DNA of 64,000 bases. Source: JAYRSJ01 sp041920215. Lineage in GTDB: Bacteria; Pseudomonadota; Gammaproteobacteria; Burkholderiales; Burkholderiaceae_C. The position numbers were made by a program, and so were the translations under genes. Where the stretch lies: the NCBI GenBank assembly GCA_041920215.1, contig JAYRSJ010000021.1, positions 20,995 to 84,994 of the forward strand, in the 5' to 3' direction. Below the pieces are notes generated by a model that did no database searches, was not told the DNA's origin, and was given only the letters and a program-made list of their open reading frames with translations. Below, piece after piece: positions 17,525-25,678 of the stretch (its first letter is position 1; each line of letters opens with the position of its first letter).

Positions 17525-17785
17525 TCAGTTCTCCTCTTCGGCAACGCCGTGTTCCTGGTCCAGGCGGTTCATGGTCCGCGCGTAGTACCAGATGATCAGG
17601 CAGTAGACGACCAGGGCCCCCTGGGAGGCGACCCAGAAGCTGAACGGCCAGCCAAAAAAGGTGAAGTTCAGGTCGCGGGCGAAAAACGCCACGACGAAGG
17701 TCACCACGAACCAGATGGCCAGCAGAATGGCGGTGAGCCGTAGATTCTTCTGCCAGTACTGGCGATGTCGCTCGGTTAACTGCAT
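17525..17785 (-). CDS. DUF4212 small subunit of sodium/solute symporter
   Basis: 86 residues with two membrane helices (about 18-38 and 50-70) and the family hallmark RHRQYWQKNLRLTAILLAIWFVVTF. DUF4212 proteins are small partner subunits encoded just before VC_2705-type symporters, as here. The start is the ATG ending at 17785, which has AAGGAG upstream; an in-frame Met six codons earlier is less favoured. Confidence 0.88.
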   Translation of the reverse strand: MQLTERHRQYWQKNLRLTAILLAIWFVVTFVVAFFARDLNFTFFGWPFSFWVASQGALVVYCLIIWYYARTMNRLDQEHGVAEEEN

Positions 17786-17899
17786 CGCTGTTGTCTCCTT
17801 CATGTTGTAAGTCCGGTTCGCTTCAGGAAAAGCGTACCGGCCACCGATGACCGACCCCATGCGCCGACGTCACGCATGCTGCAAGGGCCGGACTTGCCG

Positions 17900-18484
17900 T
17901 CAGCCGAGCTGGGCGATCTCGCGCTCCAGTTGCGCGGCGACCTTGGGCTCGAATCCCTTGAGATGGGCGATGATGCGCCGCGCCTCGTCGGGGTCCTGAC
18001 GGTCCATATGCACCCGGGCCAGCTGGTACCAGCCGTAGGGGCTCATGGGTTGCAGTTCGGTGTTGCGCTTGAGGGCCGCAACAGCGTCCTCGAAGCGATG
18101 CAGTCGTATCAGGGTCAGGCCGAGGCCGTACCAGGCCCGGTCCAGCTTGGCGTCCAGCGCCACCGCCTGGCGGAAGGCCGCCTCGGCGGCCTCCAGCCGG
18201 TTCTCGGCCTCCAGCAGATAGGCCAGGTTGAACCAGTCACCGGCGCTGCGCCGGGGCGCGATGGCCACCAGGGCCTGCAGATCGGCGATCGCGCCGGGGC
18301 GGTCCGCGCGCTGGGCGCGCAGATGGGCCCGGCTGGCCAGCGCGTAGCTGTCGTCCGGCCACTGCGCCAGCATCTCGTCGTAGATCGCCTCGGCCTGGGC
18401 GCGCCGGCCCAGCACCAGGGAGGTCAGCGCCTTGAGCTTGAGCAGGCGGTAGTGCCAGGACTTGCTGCTACGGTTCACTGACAT
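17900..18484 (-). CDS. Tetratricopeptide-repeat protein
   Basis: 194 residues with about four TPR-like units (for example ALASRAHLRAQRADRPGAIADLQ, AGDWFNLAYLLEAENRLEAAEAAFRQA and AWYGLGLTLIRLHRFEDAVAALKR). These mediate protein contacts. The start ATG overlaps the last codons of the upstream membrane-protein gene by 10 bases, so the two are probably translated from one message and may act together. No signal peptide. Partner unknown. Confidence 0.8.
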   Translation of the reverse strand: MSVNRSSKSWHYRLLKLKALTSLVLGRRAQAEAIYDEMLAQWPDDSYALASRAHLRAQRADRPGAIADLQALVAIAPRRSAGDWFNLAYLLEAENRLEAAEAAFRQAVALDAKLDRAWYGLGLTLIRLHRFEDAVAALKRNTELQPMSPYGWYQLARVHMDRQDPDEARRIIAHLKGFEPKVAAQLEREIAQLG

Positions 18485-18780
18485 TGGTTGACTCCGATCT
18501 GCAGGCACAGATTGATCTTGACGACGGTCACCACCAGCCAGATGCTCAGCAGCAGCAGGAAGGCCGCCAGCGGGATATGCCGGTCCAGCACCACGCGGGG
18601 ACTGATCGCGCGGGTCAGCCGGACAAAGGGCTTGGTCAGCACGGCCAGCAGCTGGTAGAAGAAGTTGCCCTCGCGCTTGGCCCCGGCCAGCAGGCCCAGC
18701 AGCCACTGGCCGGCCATGGCCAGCAGGGCGATCTCGGCGATCAGCTTCAGCGAGGAGGTCAGCAGCAACATGGGCAGCAA
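18475..18780 (-). CDS. Small two-helix membrane protein
   Basis: 101 residues with two hydrophobic segments (about 5-30 and 70-92) separated by a basic amphipathic stretch (KPFVRLTRAISPR). The layout recalls half of a YggT-type protein, but the match is weak. Its 3' end overlaps the TPR gene. Start at the Met ending at 18780 or three codons later. Confidence 0.6.
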   Translation of the reverse strand: MLPMLLLTSSLKLIAEIALLAMAGQWLLGLLAGAKREGNFFYQLLAVLTKPFVRLTRAISPRVVLDRHIPLAAFLLLLSIWLVVTVVKINLCLQIGVNQCQ

Positions 18781-19019
18781 ATGGAAAAAAGGTATCTCGG
18801 CGACAGTGCCCGTACTGTGCGACTGACGCGCTTACTGTTTTCTGACAAAAGCGCCCGGCTACGGGCCGGTCCCACTATCGGAAACCCTCTGCTGCGCTGC
18901 AGCTGGACCGGCCGGACCGGGCTGACCGGCCCGCCATGTAAAAATAGCGGCTTCGCCAACGCGCCACCACGCGCGGCCGCAAGGGCTCCCGCGCCGCGGA
19001 ACTGCACAGACAAGACATC

Positions 19020-20124
19020 ATGGACATCGAACACATCAATGCCATCGGCGCCAGCCTGGCCGACCTGACAGCGCGGACTGCCGCGCTAAGGGGGTATCTT
19101 TGACTACGACCGCAAAGCGCTGCGGCTGAACGAGGTCAACGCCGCCCTGGAGAACCCCAAGGTCTGGGACGAGCCCAAGCGCGCCCAGGAGCTGGGCAAG
19201 GAGAAGCGCACGCTGGAGACGGTGGTCGAGACCATCAATCACCTGGAGAGCAACCTCGCCGACAACACCGAGCTCTACGAGATGAGCAAGGCGGACGAGG
19301 ACTTTGCCGGCCTGGAGGCGATCGCCGCCGATGCCGCCAAGTTGCAGGAGACGGTGGAGCAGCTGGAGTTCCGCCGCATGTTCAACAACCCGGCCGACCC
19401 GCTGAACTGCTTCATCGACATCCAGGCCGGTGCCGGCGGCACCGAGGCCTGCGACTGGGCCGGCATGCTCTTGCGCCAGTATCTGAAGTACTGCGAGCGC
19501 AAGGGCTTCAAGACCACGATGGAAGACGAGACGCCGGGCGATGTGGCCGGCATCAAGAGCGCTACCATCAAGGTGGAGGGCGAGTACGCCTTCGGCCTGC
19601 TGCGCACCGAAACCGGTGTGCACCGCCTGGTGCGCAAGAGCCCCTTCGACAGCTCGGGCGGCCGCCACACCAGCTTTGCCTCGCTGTTCGTCTACCCCGA
19701 GGTCGATGACTCGATCGAGATCGACATCAACCCGGCCGATGTGCGTACCGACACCTTCCGCGCCTCCGGCGCCGGCGGTCAGCACATCAACAAGACCGAC
19801 TCGGCGGTGCGCCTGACCCATATCCCGACCGGCATCGTCGTGCAGTGCCAGGACGGCCGCAGCCAGCACAGCAACCGCGACACCGCCTGGAAGCGCCTGC
19901 GCTCACGGCTCTACGACCATGAGATGCGCAAGCGCATGGAAGAGCAGCAGAAGCTGGAGGACACCAAGACCGATGTGGGCTGGGGCCACCAGATCCGCAG
20001 CTATGTGCTGGACCAGAGCCGCATCAAGGATCTGCGCACCAACTACGAGACCTCGGCCACCCAGAAGGTGCTCGACGGCGATCTCGATCAATTCATCACC
20101 GAAAGCCTCAAGCAAGGCGTTTGA
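19020..20124 (+). CDS. prfB: Peptide chain release factor 2 (programmed +1 frameshift)
   Basis: RF2 recognises UGA and UAA stop codons and triggers peptide release. The first 27 codons run from the ATG at 19020 to an in-frame UGA at 19101-19103; translation shifts +1 by slipping from CUU to UUU and continues from 19102 to 20124, giving about 367 residues as in E. coli. The peptide-release motif GGQ lies in SGAGGQHINKTDSAVRLTH (about residue 251), and the anticodon-like SPF tripeptide is in KSPFDSSGG. The last codon is followed by a strong terminator. Annotation pipelines that ignore the frameshift would call only the downstream part. Confidence 0.97.
19089..19104 (+). other. prfB: RF2 autoregulatory +1 frameshift site
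   Basis: The sequence AGGGGGTATCTTTGAC contains the internal Shine-Dalgarno-like AGGGGG, then CUU followed by UGA and C. This is the conserved element through which low RF2 levels promote frameshifting and more RF2 synthesis. Confidence 0.96.
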
Positions 20125-20135
20125 TGCTTTCCAGC

Positions 20136-20165
20136 GCCCCGGTGCGATCCACCGGGGCTTTTTTC
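20136..20165 (+). terminator. Rho-independent terminator after prfB
   Basis: A 9-bp stem GCCCCGGTG/CACCGGGGC with a 5-base loop is followed by six T residues, 12 bases after the prfB stop. Confidence 0.92.
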
Positions 20166-20197
20166 GCTTCGTGTTCTGAACAACAAGGATGCCCGCC

Positions 20198-22897
20198 ATG
20201 ATGCGTGAAGGCACTGCCACCCTGATCCGCCGCGAGGACTACAGCGCGCCCGCTTTCTGGATACGCACCGTCGATCTGAGCTTCGACCTGGATCCGGCCA
20301 AGACCCTGGTCACCAGCAAGATGCAGATCGAACGCAATAGCGCGGTGGCCCATGGCCCGCTGCGTCTGCATGGCGAGGAGCTGAACCTGCTGCGCGTGCT
20401 GATCAATGGCGAGAGCGTCTCCTTCCGGCAGGAAGGCCATGAGCTGGTCATCGAAAGCGCGCCCGACGCCGACTTCACGCTCGAGATCCGCAACAGCTGC
20501 GCCCCCGAGAAGAACACCGCGCTGTCCGGCCTCTACACCTCGGGCGGCGGCTTCTTCACCCAGTGCGAGGCCGAGGGCTTCCGCCGCATCACCTACTTCC
20601 TGGACCGGCCGGACGTGATGGCGGTCTACACGGTGACGCTGCGCGCCGACCAGAAGAAGTACCCGGTGCTGCTGTCCAACGGCAATCTGCTGGAAAGCGG
20701 AGAACTGGACAACGGCCGTCACTTTGCCAAGTGGCACGACCCCTTCCCCAAGCCCAGCTATCTGTTCGCGCTGGTGGCGGCCGATCTGGTGGCGCGCGAG
20801 CAGCGTGTGCGCACCCGCGCCGGCAAGGACCATCTGCTGCAGGTCTTTGTGCGCCGCGGCGATCTGGAAAAGACCGAGCATGCGATGAACTCGCTGGTGG
20901 CCTCCATCGTCTGGGACGAGGCCCGCTTCGGCCTGCCGCTGGACCTGGAGCGCTTCATGGTGGTCGGCGTGTCCGACTTCAATATGGGTGCGATGGAGAA
21001 CAAGGGCCTGAACATCTTCAACACCAGCGCCCTGCTGGCCTCGCCGGCCACCGCCACCGACGCCGACTTCTCGCGCATCGAGAGCATCGTCGCGCACGAG
21101 TACTTCCACAACTGGACCGGCAACCGCGTCACCTGCCGCGACTGGTTCCAGCTCTCGCTGAAGGAAGGCCTGACCGTGTTCCGCGATCAGGAGTTCTCGA
21201 TGGACATGGCCGCCGCGCCCAGCGCCCGCGCGGTGTGCCGCATCCAGGATGTGCGCACGCTGCGGGCGATGCAGTTCCCCGAGGACGCCGGCGCGATGGC
21301 CCATCCGGTGCGCCCGGACAGCTATGTCGAGATCAACAACTTCTACACCGCCACCGTCTACGACAAGGGTTCGGAAGTGGTGCGCATGTACCAGACCCTG
21401 GTAGGCCGCGCGGGCTTCGAAGCCGGCATGAAGCTCTACTTCGAGCGTCACGACGGCCAGGCGGTGACCTGCGACGACTTCGCCCAGGCCATGGCCGATG
21501 CCAACCCCGGCTCGGCGCTGGCGACCCGGCTGGAGGCCTTCAAGCGCTGGTATTCGCAGGCCGGCACCCCGCGCCTGGTGGCGCGTGGCCGCTACGATGC
21601 CGCCGCCCGGACCTACACCCTGAGCCTGTCGCAGAGCAACCCGGCCGCCGCCGGCCAGCCGGCCAAGCTGCCCCAGGTGATTCCGGTGGCCCTGGGCCTG
21701 CTCGACGTGCAGGGTCAGGTCTTGCCGCTGCAGCTGCAGGGCGAGGACGGCGCGCCGGCCGAGCGCGTGCTGGTGCTGGACCAGGCCCAGCAGGATTTCG
21801 TCTTCATCGATGTGCCCAGCCAGCCCGTGCCCTCGCTGCTGCGCGGCTTCTCCGCGCCGGTGCTGCTGGACGATGGCCTGGGCGACGCCGAGCTGCTGAC
21901 GCTGCTGAAGCATGACGCCGACGCCTTCAACCGCTGGGAAGCGGGCCAGCGCCTGGCGCTGAACCGCATCCTGGCGGCGGTGCGTGCCAAGCGCCCGCTG
22001 CAGCTGGATGCCGCCTATCTGGAGGCGATGCGCTCGGTGCTGCATCATGCCGAGCTGGACGCCGCCTTCAAGGAGCTGGCCCTGACCCTGCCGGGCGAGG
22101 CCTATATCGCCGAGCAGATGGGCAGCGAAGTCGACCCGCAGGCGATTCGCGCCACGATCGACGCCGCCCAGCGCCAGCTGGCCGCAGCGCTGCGCGCCGA
22201 CTGGGAGCAGGCCTTCGAGGCCAACCAGATCAAGACCGGCTACTCGCCCGACCCGGTCTCCTCGGGCAAGCGTGCGCTGGCCAATCTGGCCCTGTCCATG
22301 CTGGTGCTCGATGCCACCGAGCAGGGCGACGCCGTCTGGCCCGGCCGGGCCTACCAGCGCGTCAAGGACGCCGGCAATATGACCGAGCGCCTGGGGGCCC
22401 TGGCCGCGCTGGTCAATGCCCATGCCGAGCTGGCCGTGCCGGCGCTGGAGCGTTTCCATGCACAGTTCCGGAACGATCCGCTGGTGATCGACAAATGGTT
22501 CGCGCTGCAGGCCCGCGCCCCCGAGCGTGAGGGCCGCAGCCTGTCCCGGGTCAAACAGCTGCTGCAGCATCCCGACTTCACGCTGAAGAACCCCAATCGC
22601 GCGCGCAGCCTGATCTTCTCGCTGTGCCTGTTCAATCCGGCCGCCTTCCATCGCCCGGATGCGGCCGGCTATGTGTTCTGGGCTGAGCAGGTGCTGGCGC
22701 TGGACGCGATCAACCCGCAGATCGCCAGCCGTCTGGCGCGCGGCATGGATCGCTGGACCGCGCTGGCCGAGCCCTATCGCAGCGCCGCCCGCGAGGCCAT
22801 CGCCCGCGTCGCCGCCAAGGCCGAGCTGAGCAACGATGTGCGCGAGATCGTCGAGCATGCGCTGGCCTCCGGCGCCGCCCCAGCCACCGAGGAGTGA
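20198..22897 (+). CDS. pepN: Aminopeptidase N
   Basis: About 899-residue zinc M1 aminopeptidase that removes N-terminal residues from peptides in the cytoplasm. The substrate-anchoring motif GAMEN (about 264) and the zinc motif HEYFH-x18-E (about 299-322, continuing NWTGNRVTCRDWFQLSLKEGLTVF) match E. coli PepN closely in position. The start is the ATG at 20198, 8 bases after AAGGA; the ATG at 20189 is part of that ribosome site. fbp follows after 7 bases, so the two are probably cotranscribed. Confidence 0.97.
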   Translation: MMREGTATLIRREDYSAPAFWIRTVDLSFDLDPAKTLVTSKMQIERNSAVAHGPLRLHGEELNLLRVLINGESVSFRQEGHELVIESAPDADFTLEIRNSCAPEKNTALSGLYTSGGGFFTQCEAEGFRRITYFLDRPDVMAVYTVTLRADQKKYPVLLSNGNLLESGELDNGRHFAKWHDPFPKPSYLFALVAADLVAREQRVRTRAGKDHLLQVFVRRGDLEKTEHAMNSLVASIVWDEARFGLPLDLERFMVVGVSDFNMGAMENKGLNIFNTSALLASPATATDADFSRIESIVAHEYFHNWTGNRVTCRDWFQLSLKEGLTVFRDQEFSMDMAAAPSARAVCRIQDVRTLRAMQFPEDAGAMAHPVRPDSYVEINNFYTATVYDKGSEVVRMYQTLVGRAGFEAGMKLYFERHDGQAVTCDDFAQAMADANPGSALATRLEAFKRWYSQAGTPRLVARGRYDAAARTYTLSLSQSNPAAAGQPAKLPQVIPVALGLLDVQGQVLPLQLQGEDGAPAERVLVLDQAQQDFVFIDVPSQPVPSLLRGFSAPVLLDDGLGDAELLTLLKHDADAFNRWEAGQRLALNRILAAVRAKRPLQLDAAYLEAMRSVLHHAELDAAFKELALTLPGEAYIAEQMGSEVDPQAIRATIDAAQRQLAAALRADWEQAFEANQIKTGYSPDPVSSGKRALANLALSMLVLDATEQGDAVWPGRAYQRVKDAGNMTERLGALAALVNAHAELAVPALERFHAQFRNDPLVIDKWFALQARAPEREGRSLSRVKQLLQHPDFTLKNPNRARSLIFSLCLFNPAAFHRPDAAGYVFWAEQVLALDAINPQIASRLARGMDRWTALAEPYRSAAREAIARVAAKAELSNDVREIVEHALASGAAPATEE

Positions 22898-22904
22898 AGC
22901 CATC

Positions 22905-23918
22905 ATGACCCGTCGCATCAGTCTGACCCAGTACCTGATCGAGCAGCAGCGCCAGCACGGCCATATCCCGCAGGAGCTGCGCCTGCTGATCGAGGTGGTG
23001 GCACGCGCCTGCAAGCGCATCTCGATCAGTGTCAACAAGGGCGCACTTGGCGAGGTGCTGGGCAGCGCCGGCAGCGAGAACGTGCAGGGCGAGGTCCAGA
23101 AGAAGCTGGACATCATCGCCAACGAGGTGCTGATCGAGGCCAATGAATGGGGCGGCCACCTGGCCGCGATGGCCAGCGAGGAGATGGAGGGCATCTATGT
23201 GGTGCCCAACCGCTTCCCGCAGGGCGAATACCTGCTGATGTTCGACCCGCTGGACGGCTCGTCCAATATCGACGTCAACGTCAGCATCGGCACCATCTTC
23301 TCGGTGCTGAAGAAGCCCGAAGGGGCCAAGGGCATCAGCGAGGAAGACTTTCTGCAGCCCGGTCATCAGCAGGCCGCCGCCGGCTACTGCGTCTACGGCC
23401 CCCAGACCACCCTGGTGCTGACCGTGGGTGACGGCGTGGCGATGTTCACGCTGGACCGCGAGCAGGGCAGCTTCGTGCTGACCCAGGAGGATGTGCGCAT
23501 CCCCGAGGACACCAAGGAGTTCGCGATCAATATGTCGAATATGCGGCACTGGGACGCCCCGGTGAAGCGCTATATCGACGAGTGCCTGGCCGGCAAGGAG
23601 GGCCCGCGCGGCAAGGACTTCAATATGCGCTGGATCGCCTCGATGGTGGCCGATGTGCATCGCATCCTGACCCGCGGCGGCATCTTCATGTACCCCTGGG
23701 ACAAGCGCGAGCCCGGCAAGGCCGGCAAGCTGCGCCTGATGTACGAGGCCAATCCCATGGCCTTTCTGGTCGAGCAGGCCGGCGGCGCCGCCACCAATGC
23801 GCGCCAGCGCATCCTGGACCTGCAGCCCAGCCAGCTGCACGAGCGCGTCGCGGTGGTGCTGGGCTCGAAGAACGAGGTCGAACGGGTCACTGCCTACCAT
23901 CTTGACGCCCAGGCCTGA
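22905..23918 (+). CDS. fbp: Fructose-1,6-bisphosphatase class I
   Basis: 337 residues. Hydrolyses fructose-1,6-bisphosphate to fructose-6-phosphate in gluconeogenesis. The metal/phosphate motif FDPLDGSSNIDVN, the GEYLLMFDPLD context and the C-terminal KLRLMYEANPMAFLVEQAGG are hallmark class I segments. The start ATG at 22905 lies 7 bases after the pepN stop, with GGAG upstream inside the end of pepN. Confidence 0.96.
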   Translation: MTRRISLTQYLIEQQRQHGHIPQELRLLIEVVARACKRISISVNKGALGEVLGSAGSENVQGEVQKKLDIIANEVLIEANEWGGHLAAMASEEMEGIYVVPNRFPQGEYLLMFDPLDGSSNIDVNVSIGTIFSVLKKPEGAKGISEEDFLQPGHQQAAAGYCVYGPQTTLVLTVGDGVAMFTLDREQGSFVLTQEDVRIPEDTKEFAINMSNMRHWDAPVKRYIDECLAGKEGPRGKDFNMRWIASMVADVHRILTRGGIFMYPWDKREPGKAGKLRLMYEANPMAFLVEQAGGAATNARQRILDLQPSQLHERVAVVLGSKNEVERVTAYHLDAQA

Positions 23919-23932
23919 GCCCAGGCTATAAT
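23902..23932 (+). promoter_or_regulatory. Predicted promoter of tRNA-Thr
   Basis: TTGACG and a perfect TATAAT are separated by 19 bases, 57 bases before the mature tRNA. The -35 element lies inside the last codons of fbp. The long spacer is a slight weakness. Confidence 0.6.
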
Positions 23933-23988
23933 CGCGGGCTTTCGCGGCCAGACCGGCATATTTTTGCAGCGGTCTGCCAGCGATTGAT

Positions 23989-24064
23989 GCCGGTGTAGCT
24001 CAGTTGGTAGAGCAGCGCATTCGTAATGCGAAGGTCGGGGGTTCGACTCCTCTCACCGGCACCA
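23989..24064 (+). tRNA. tRNA-Thr(CGT)
   Basis: 76 nucleotides folding into a standard cloverleaf: acceptor stem GCCGGTG/CACCGGC, D-loop AGCTCAGTTGGTAGAGC, anticodon loop TTCGTAA with anticodon CGT, T-loop GGTTCGACTCC and an encoded CCA end. Decodes ACG. Confidence 0.97.
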
Positions 24065-24080
24065 AAAGCTCGTAGAGCAA

Positions 24081-24371
24081 TCAAGCACCTGGCCCGGGCC
24101 GCAAGCTCGGGCTTTGTTGTTTCTGGCCCGGCTGTGCGTGCTGCCGCGTCGACCCCGGCCGAGCCACAGCGGCGCTGGCTCGCGGCAACTGCCTCGGCAG
24201 CCAGGCATCCGGATGCCTGGGCAGGACGCGCCGCTCGCAAGAGCCTTCGACCCGCAGGGCCTCCGGATCGCGTCGCCGCGCTTCCGACTCGGTCAGGCGG
24301 CCGACCGAACGGCATCGTTCGCCGCTGGCGGCGTCGCGGATCATCCAGAACCAGAATTCAACTTCAGTCAT
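24081..24371 (-). CDS. Small hypothetical protein downstream of tRNA-Thr
   Basis: 96 residues. The first half (EFWFWMIRDAASGERCRSVGRLTESEARRRDPEALRVEGS, residues 4-43) reads like a compact beta-hairpin/helix module with the pattern Y/F-W-x-I-x-D-x-x-x-G-K/R-x-R-x-x-x-x-x-M/L-T-E-x-E-A seen in small Burkholderiales proteins of unknown function. The second half is Arg/Pro-rich and may not be folded. The start is the second Met of the open frame. The reading is supported by this recognisable module only; function unknown. Confidence 0.5.
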   Translation of the reverse strand: MTEVEFWFWMIRDAASGERCRSVGRLTESEARRRDPEALRVEGSCERRVLPRHPDAWLPRQLPRASAAVARPGSTRQHAQPGQKQQSPSLRPGPGA

Positions 24372-24444
24372 GGGGCCATGCTCCCATGACACTGGCTCAC
24401 TGGATGAGCCAGCAGGCAGCCCGAGCCGCGGCTTCGGACCTCGC

Positions 24445-24852
24445 TCAGCAGCCCTCGAAGCTATGCCCCACGATGCGCTCGGTCTTCGCGTCGATGCGGT
24501 AGTTCACCACGCAGGAGAAGGTGCTGGGACCGCTCGCCCCCCTGAGCCTGGCCGTGCGCACGTAGCGGTAGAGCAGCGATCCGTCCGCCTGCCGGCTGCT
24601 TGTGGTGGGCGGGCCCAGCTTGGCCACAAGCTCCTTGCTGCCTGCCCCATGCCAGCGCCTCAGACTCTGATCGAACTCGGCCTGGCGCTGGGCATCGCCG
24701 GCAGACGCAGGTGCCGTCCTGGTGGCAGGCGGGGCCGGCGTTGGCGCCGGGATCGGAGGCCTGGGGCCAGGCTGCAGCAGCGTGCAGCCACCCAGTCCGA
24801 ACAGCAGCAGGGCCAGCAGCAGAGGGAGATCCAAACCCGTTGACAGTTTCAT
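24445..24852 (-). CDS. Hypothetical lipoprotein
   Basis: 135 residues with a lipoprotein signal: hydrophobic core LLLALLLFGLGG and lipobox LGGC with Cys23 as the lipidated residue. A Pro/Ala-rich linker (about 26-50) leads to a compact domain (about 58-135) containing ELVAKLGPPTTSSRQADGSLLYRYV and two Cys near the C-terminus (TFSCVVNY and SFEGC) that may pair. The LGxPT...DGxxxYxY pattern resembles SmpA/OmlA-like domains. The start was set at the Met before the signal; the longer frame is not credible. Confidence 0.75.
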   Translation of the reverse strand: MKLSTGLDLPLLLALLLFGLGGCTLLQPGPRPPIPAPTPAPPATRTAPASAGDAQRQAEFDQSLRRWHGAGSKELVAKLGPPTTSSRQADGSLLYRYVRTARLRGASGPSTFSCVVNYRIDAKTERIVGHSFEGC

Positions 24853-25059
24853 CGATGCGATACCGAGGCTAGTGAATCCCGAGCCTAGCGACCGCCCCCG
24901 CAGCTTGCAGGCGCAAGCTGTCAGCCAAGCGTCGGATCTGTATCGATTTGCTGCCGCCGGCGCGGCACTGTGCACCGATGTCTTTGTGCAGCAGCCGCGG
25001 CGGCACTCGATGGACAATCGGCCTCCCCCTCTGTCGAGCCGCCCTGCGCCAATCGGCCC

Positions 25060-25665
25060 ATGTCCCTGCCCACCCTGCTGTCCACCTCAGCGCCCGCCGC
25101 CCTGCTAACGCTCTCGCTGACCCTGCTGCTGGGCGCCCCGCCCGCCAGCGCCGCGCCACCGCCGGCCAAGGCCGAGCCGGCCCAGCAGCTGCTGTCCGAC
25201 GACGGCGCCTATGTGATCGACAGGCGCAGCCGCCTGGCCTGGCCGCGCTGCGTGGAGGGCATGGTATGGGACGGCAAGCGCTGCAGCGGCCAGCCGCGCC
25301 GCATGAGCCATGGCGAGGCGCAGGCCCTGCTGGCACAGCGCAACAAGCAGGACGGCGGCGGCTGGCGCCTGCCGCGGGTGCGCGAGCTGCAGCTGCTGCT
25401 CAGGCGGGGCGCGCAGCCGGGGCTGGACCGCACGCTGTTCCCGGCCGCACCGCGCGAGTGGCACTGGACCGGCACCGCCAATCTGGAGCAGGACATGGTC
25501 AACCCCTACAACTACGGCAACATCATGCAGGGCCGCAGCTCGGGCAGCGTCGACGGCACGAACTTCCTGCAGGCCTGGGCCGTGCATATGGGCAGCGGCG
25601 AGGCCAGGCCGGATCTGCCCAAGAGCCAGCGCCTGGCCGTGCGGCTGGTGCTGCCGCTGGACTGA
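25060..25665 (+). CDS. Secreted DUF1566-like (Lcl C-terminal) protein
   Basis: 201 residues with a signal peptide cleaved near PASA/AP (about residue 32). The mature part follows the DUF1566/Lcl pattern: an early DRRSRLAWPRCVEGMVWDGKRC segment, the helix SHGEAQALLAQRN, GGGWRLPRVRELQLLLRR and W-x-T...a late RLAVRLVLPLD strand. Such domains occur in exported proteins of unclear function, sometimes linked to adhesion. Single gene between a lipoprotein and chrA, convergent with chrA. Confidence 0.72.
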   Translation: MSLPTLLSTSAPAALLTLSLTLLLGAPPASAAPPPAKAEPAQQLLSDDGAYVIDRRSRLAWPRCVEGMVWDGKRCSGQPRRMSHGEAQALLAQRNKQDGGGWRLPRVRELQLLLRRGAQPGLDRTLFPAAPREWHWTGTANLEQDMVNPYNYGNIMQGRSSGSVDGTNFLQAWAVHMGSGEARPDLPKSQRLAVRLVLPLD

Positions 25666-25678
25666 ACGTCACCCGGCC

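Noticed and set aside
20108..23194. Very long minus-strand frame opposite pepN and fbp
   Set aside because: It is an antisense shadow of two well-supported genes; composition is low-complexity Gly/Gln/Leu and no domain is recognisable.
24026..24502. Plus-strand frame running from tRNA-Thr
   Set aside because: It begins inside the tRNA and is antisense to two better candidates.
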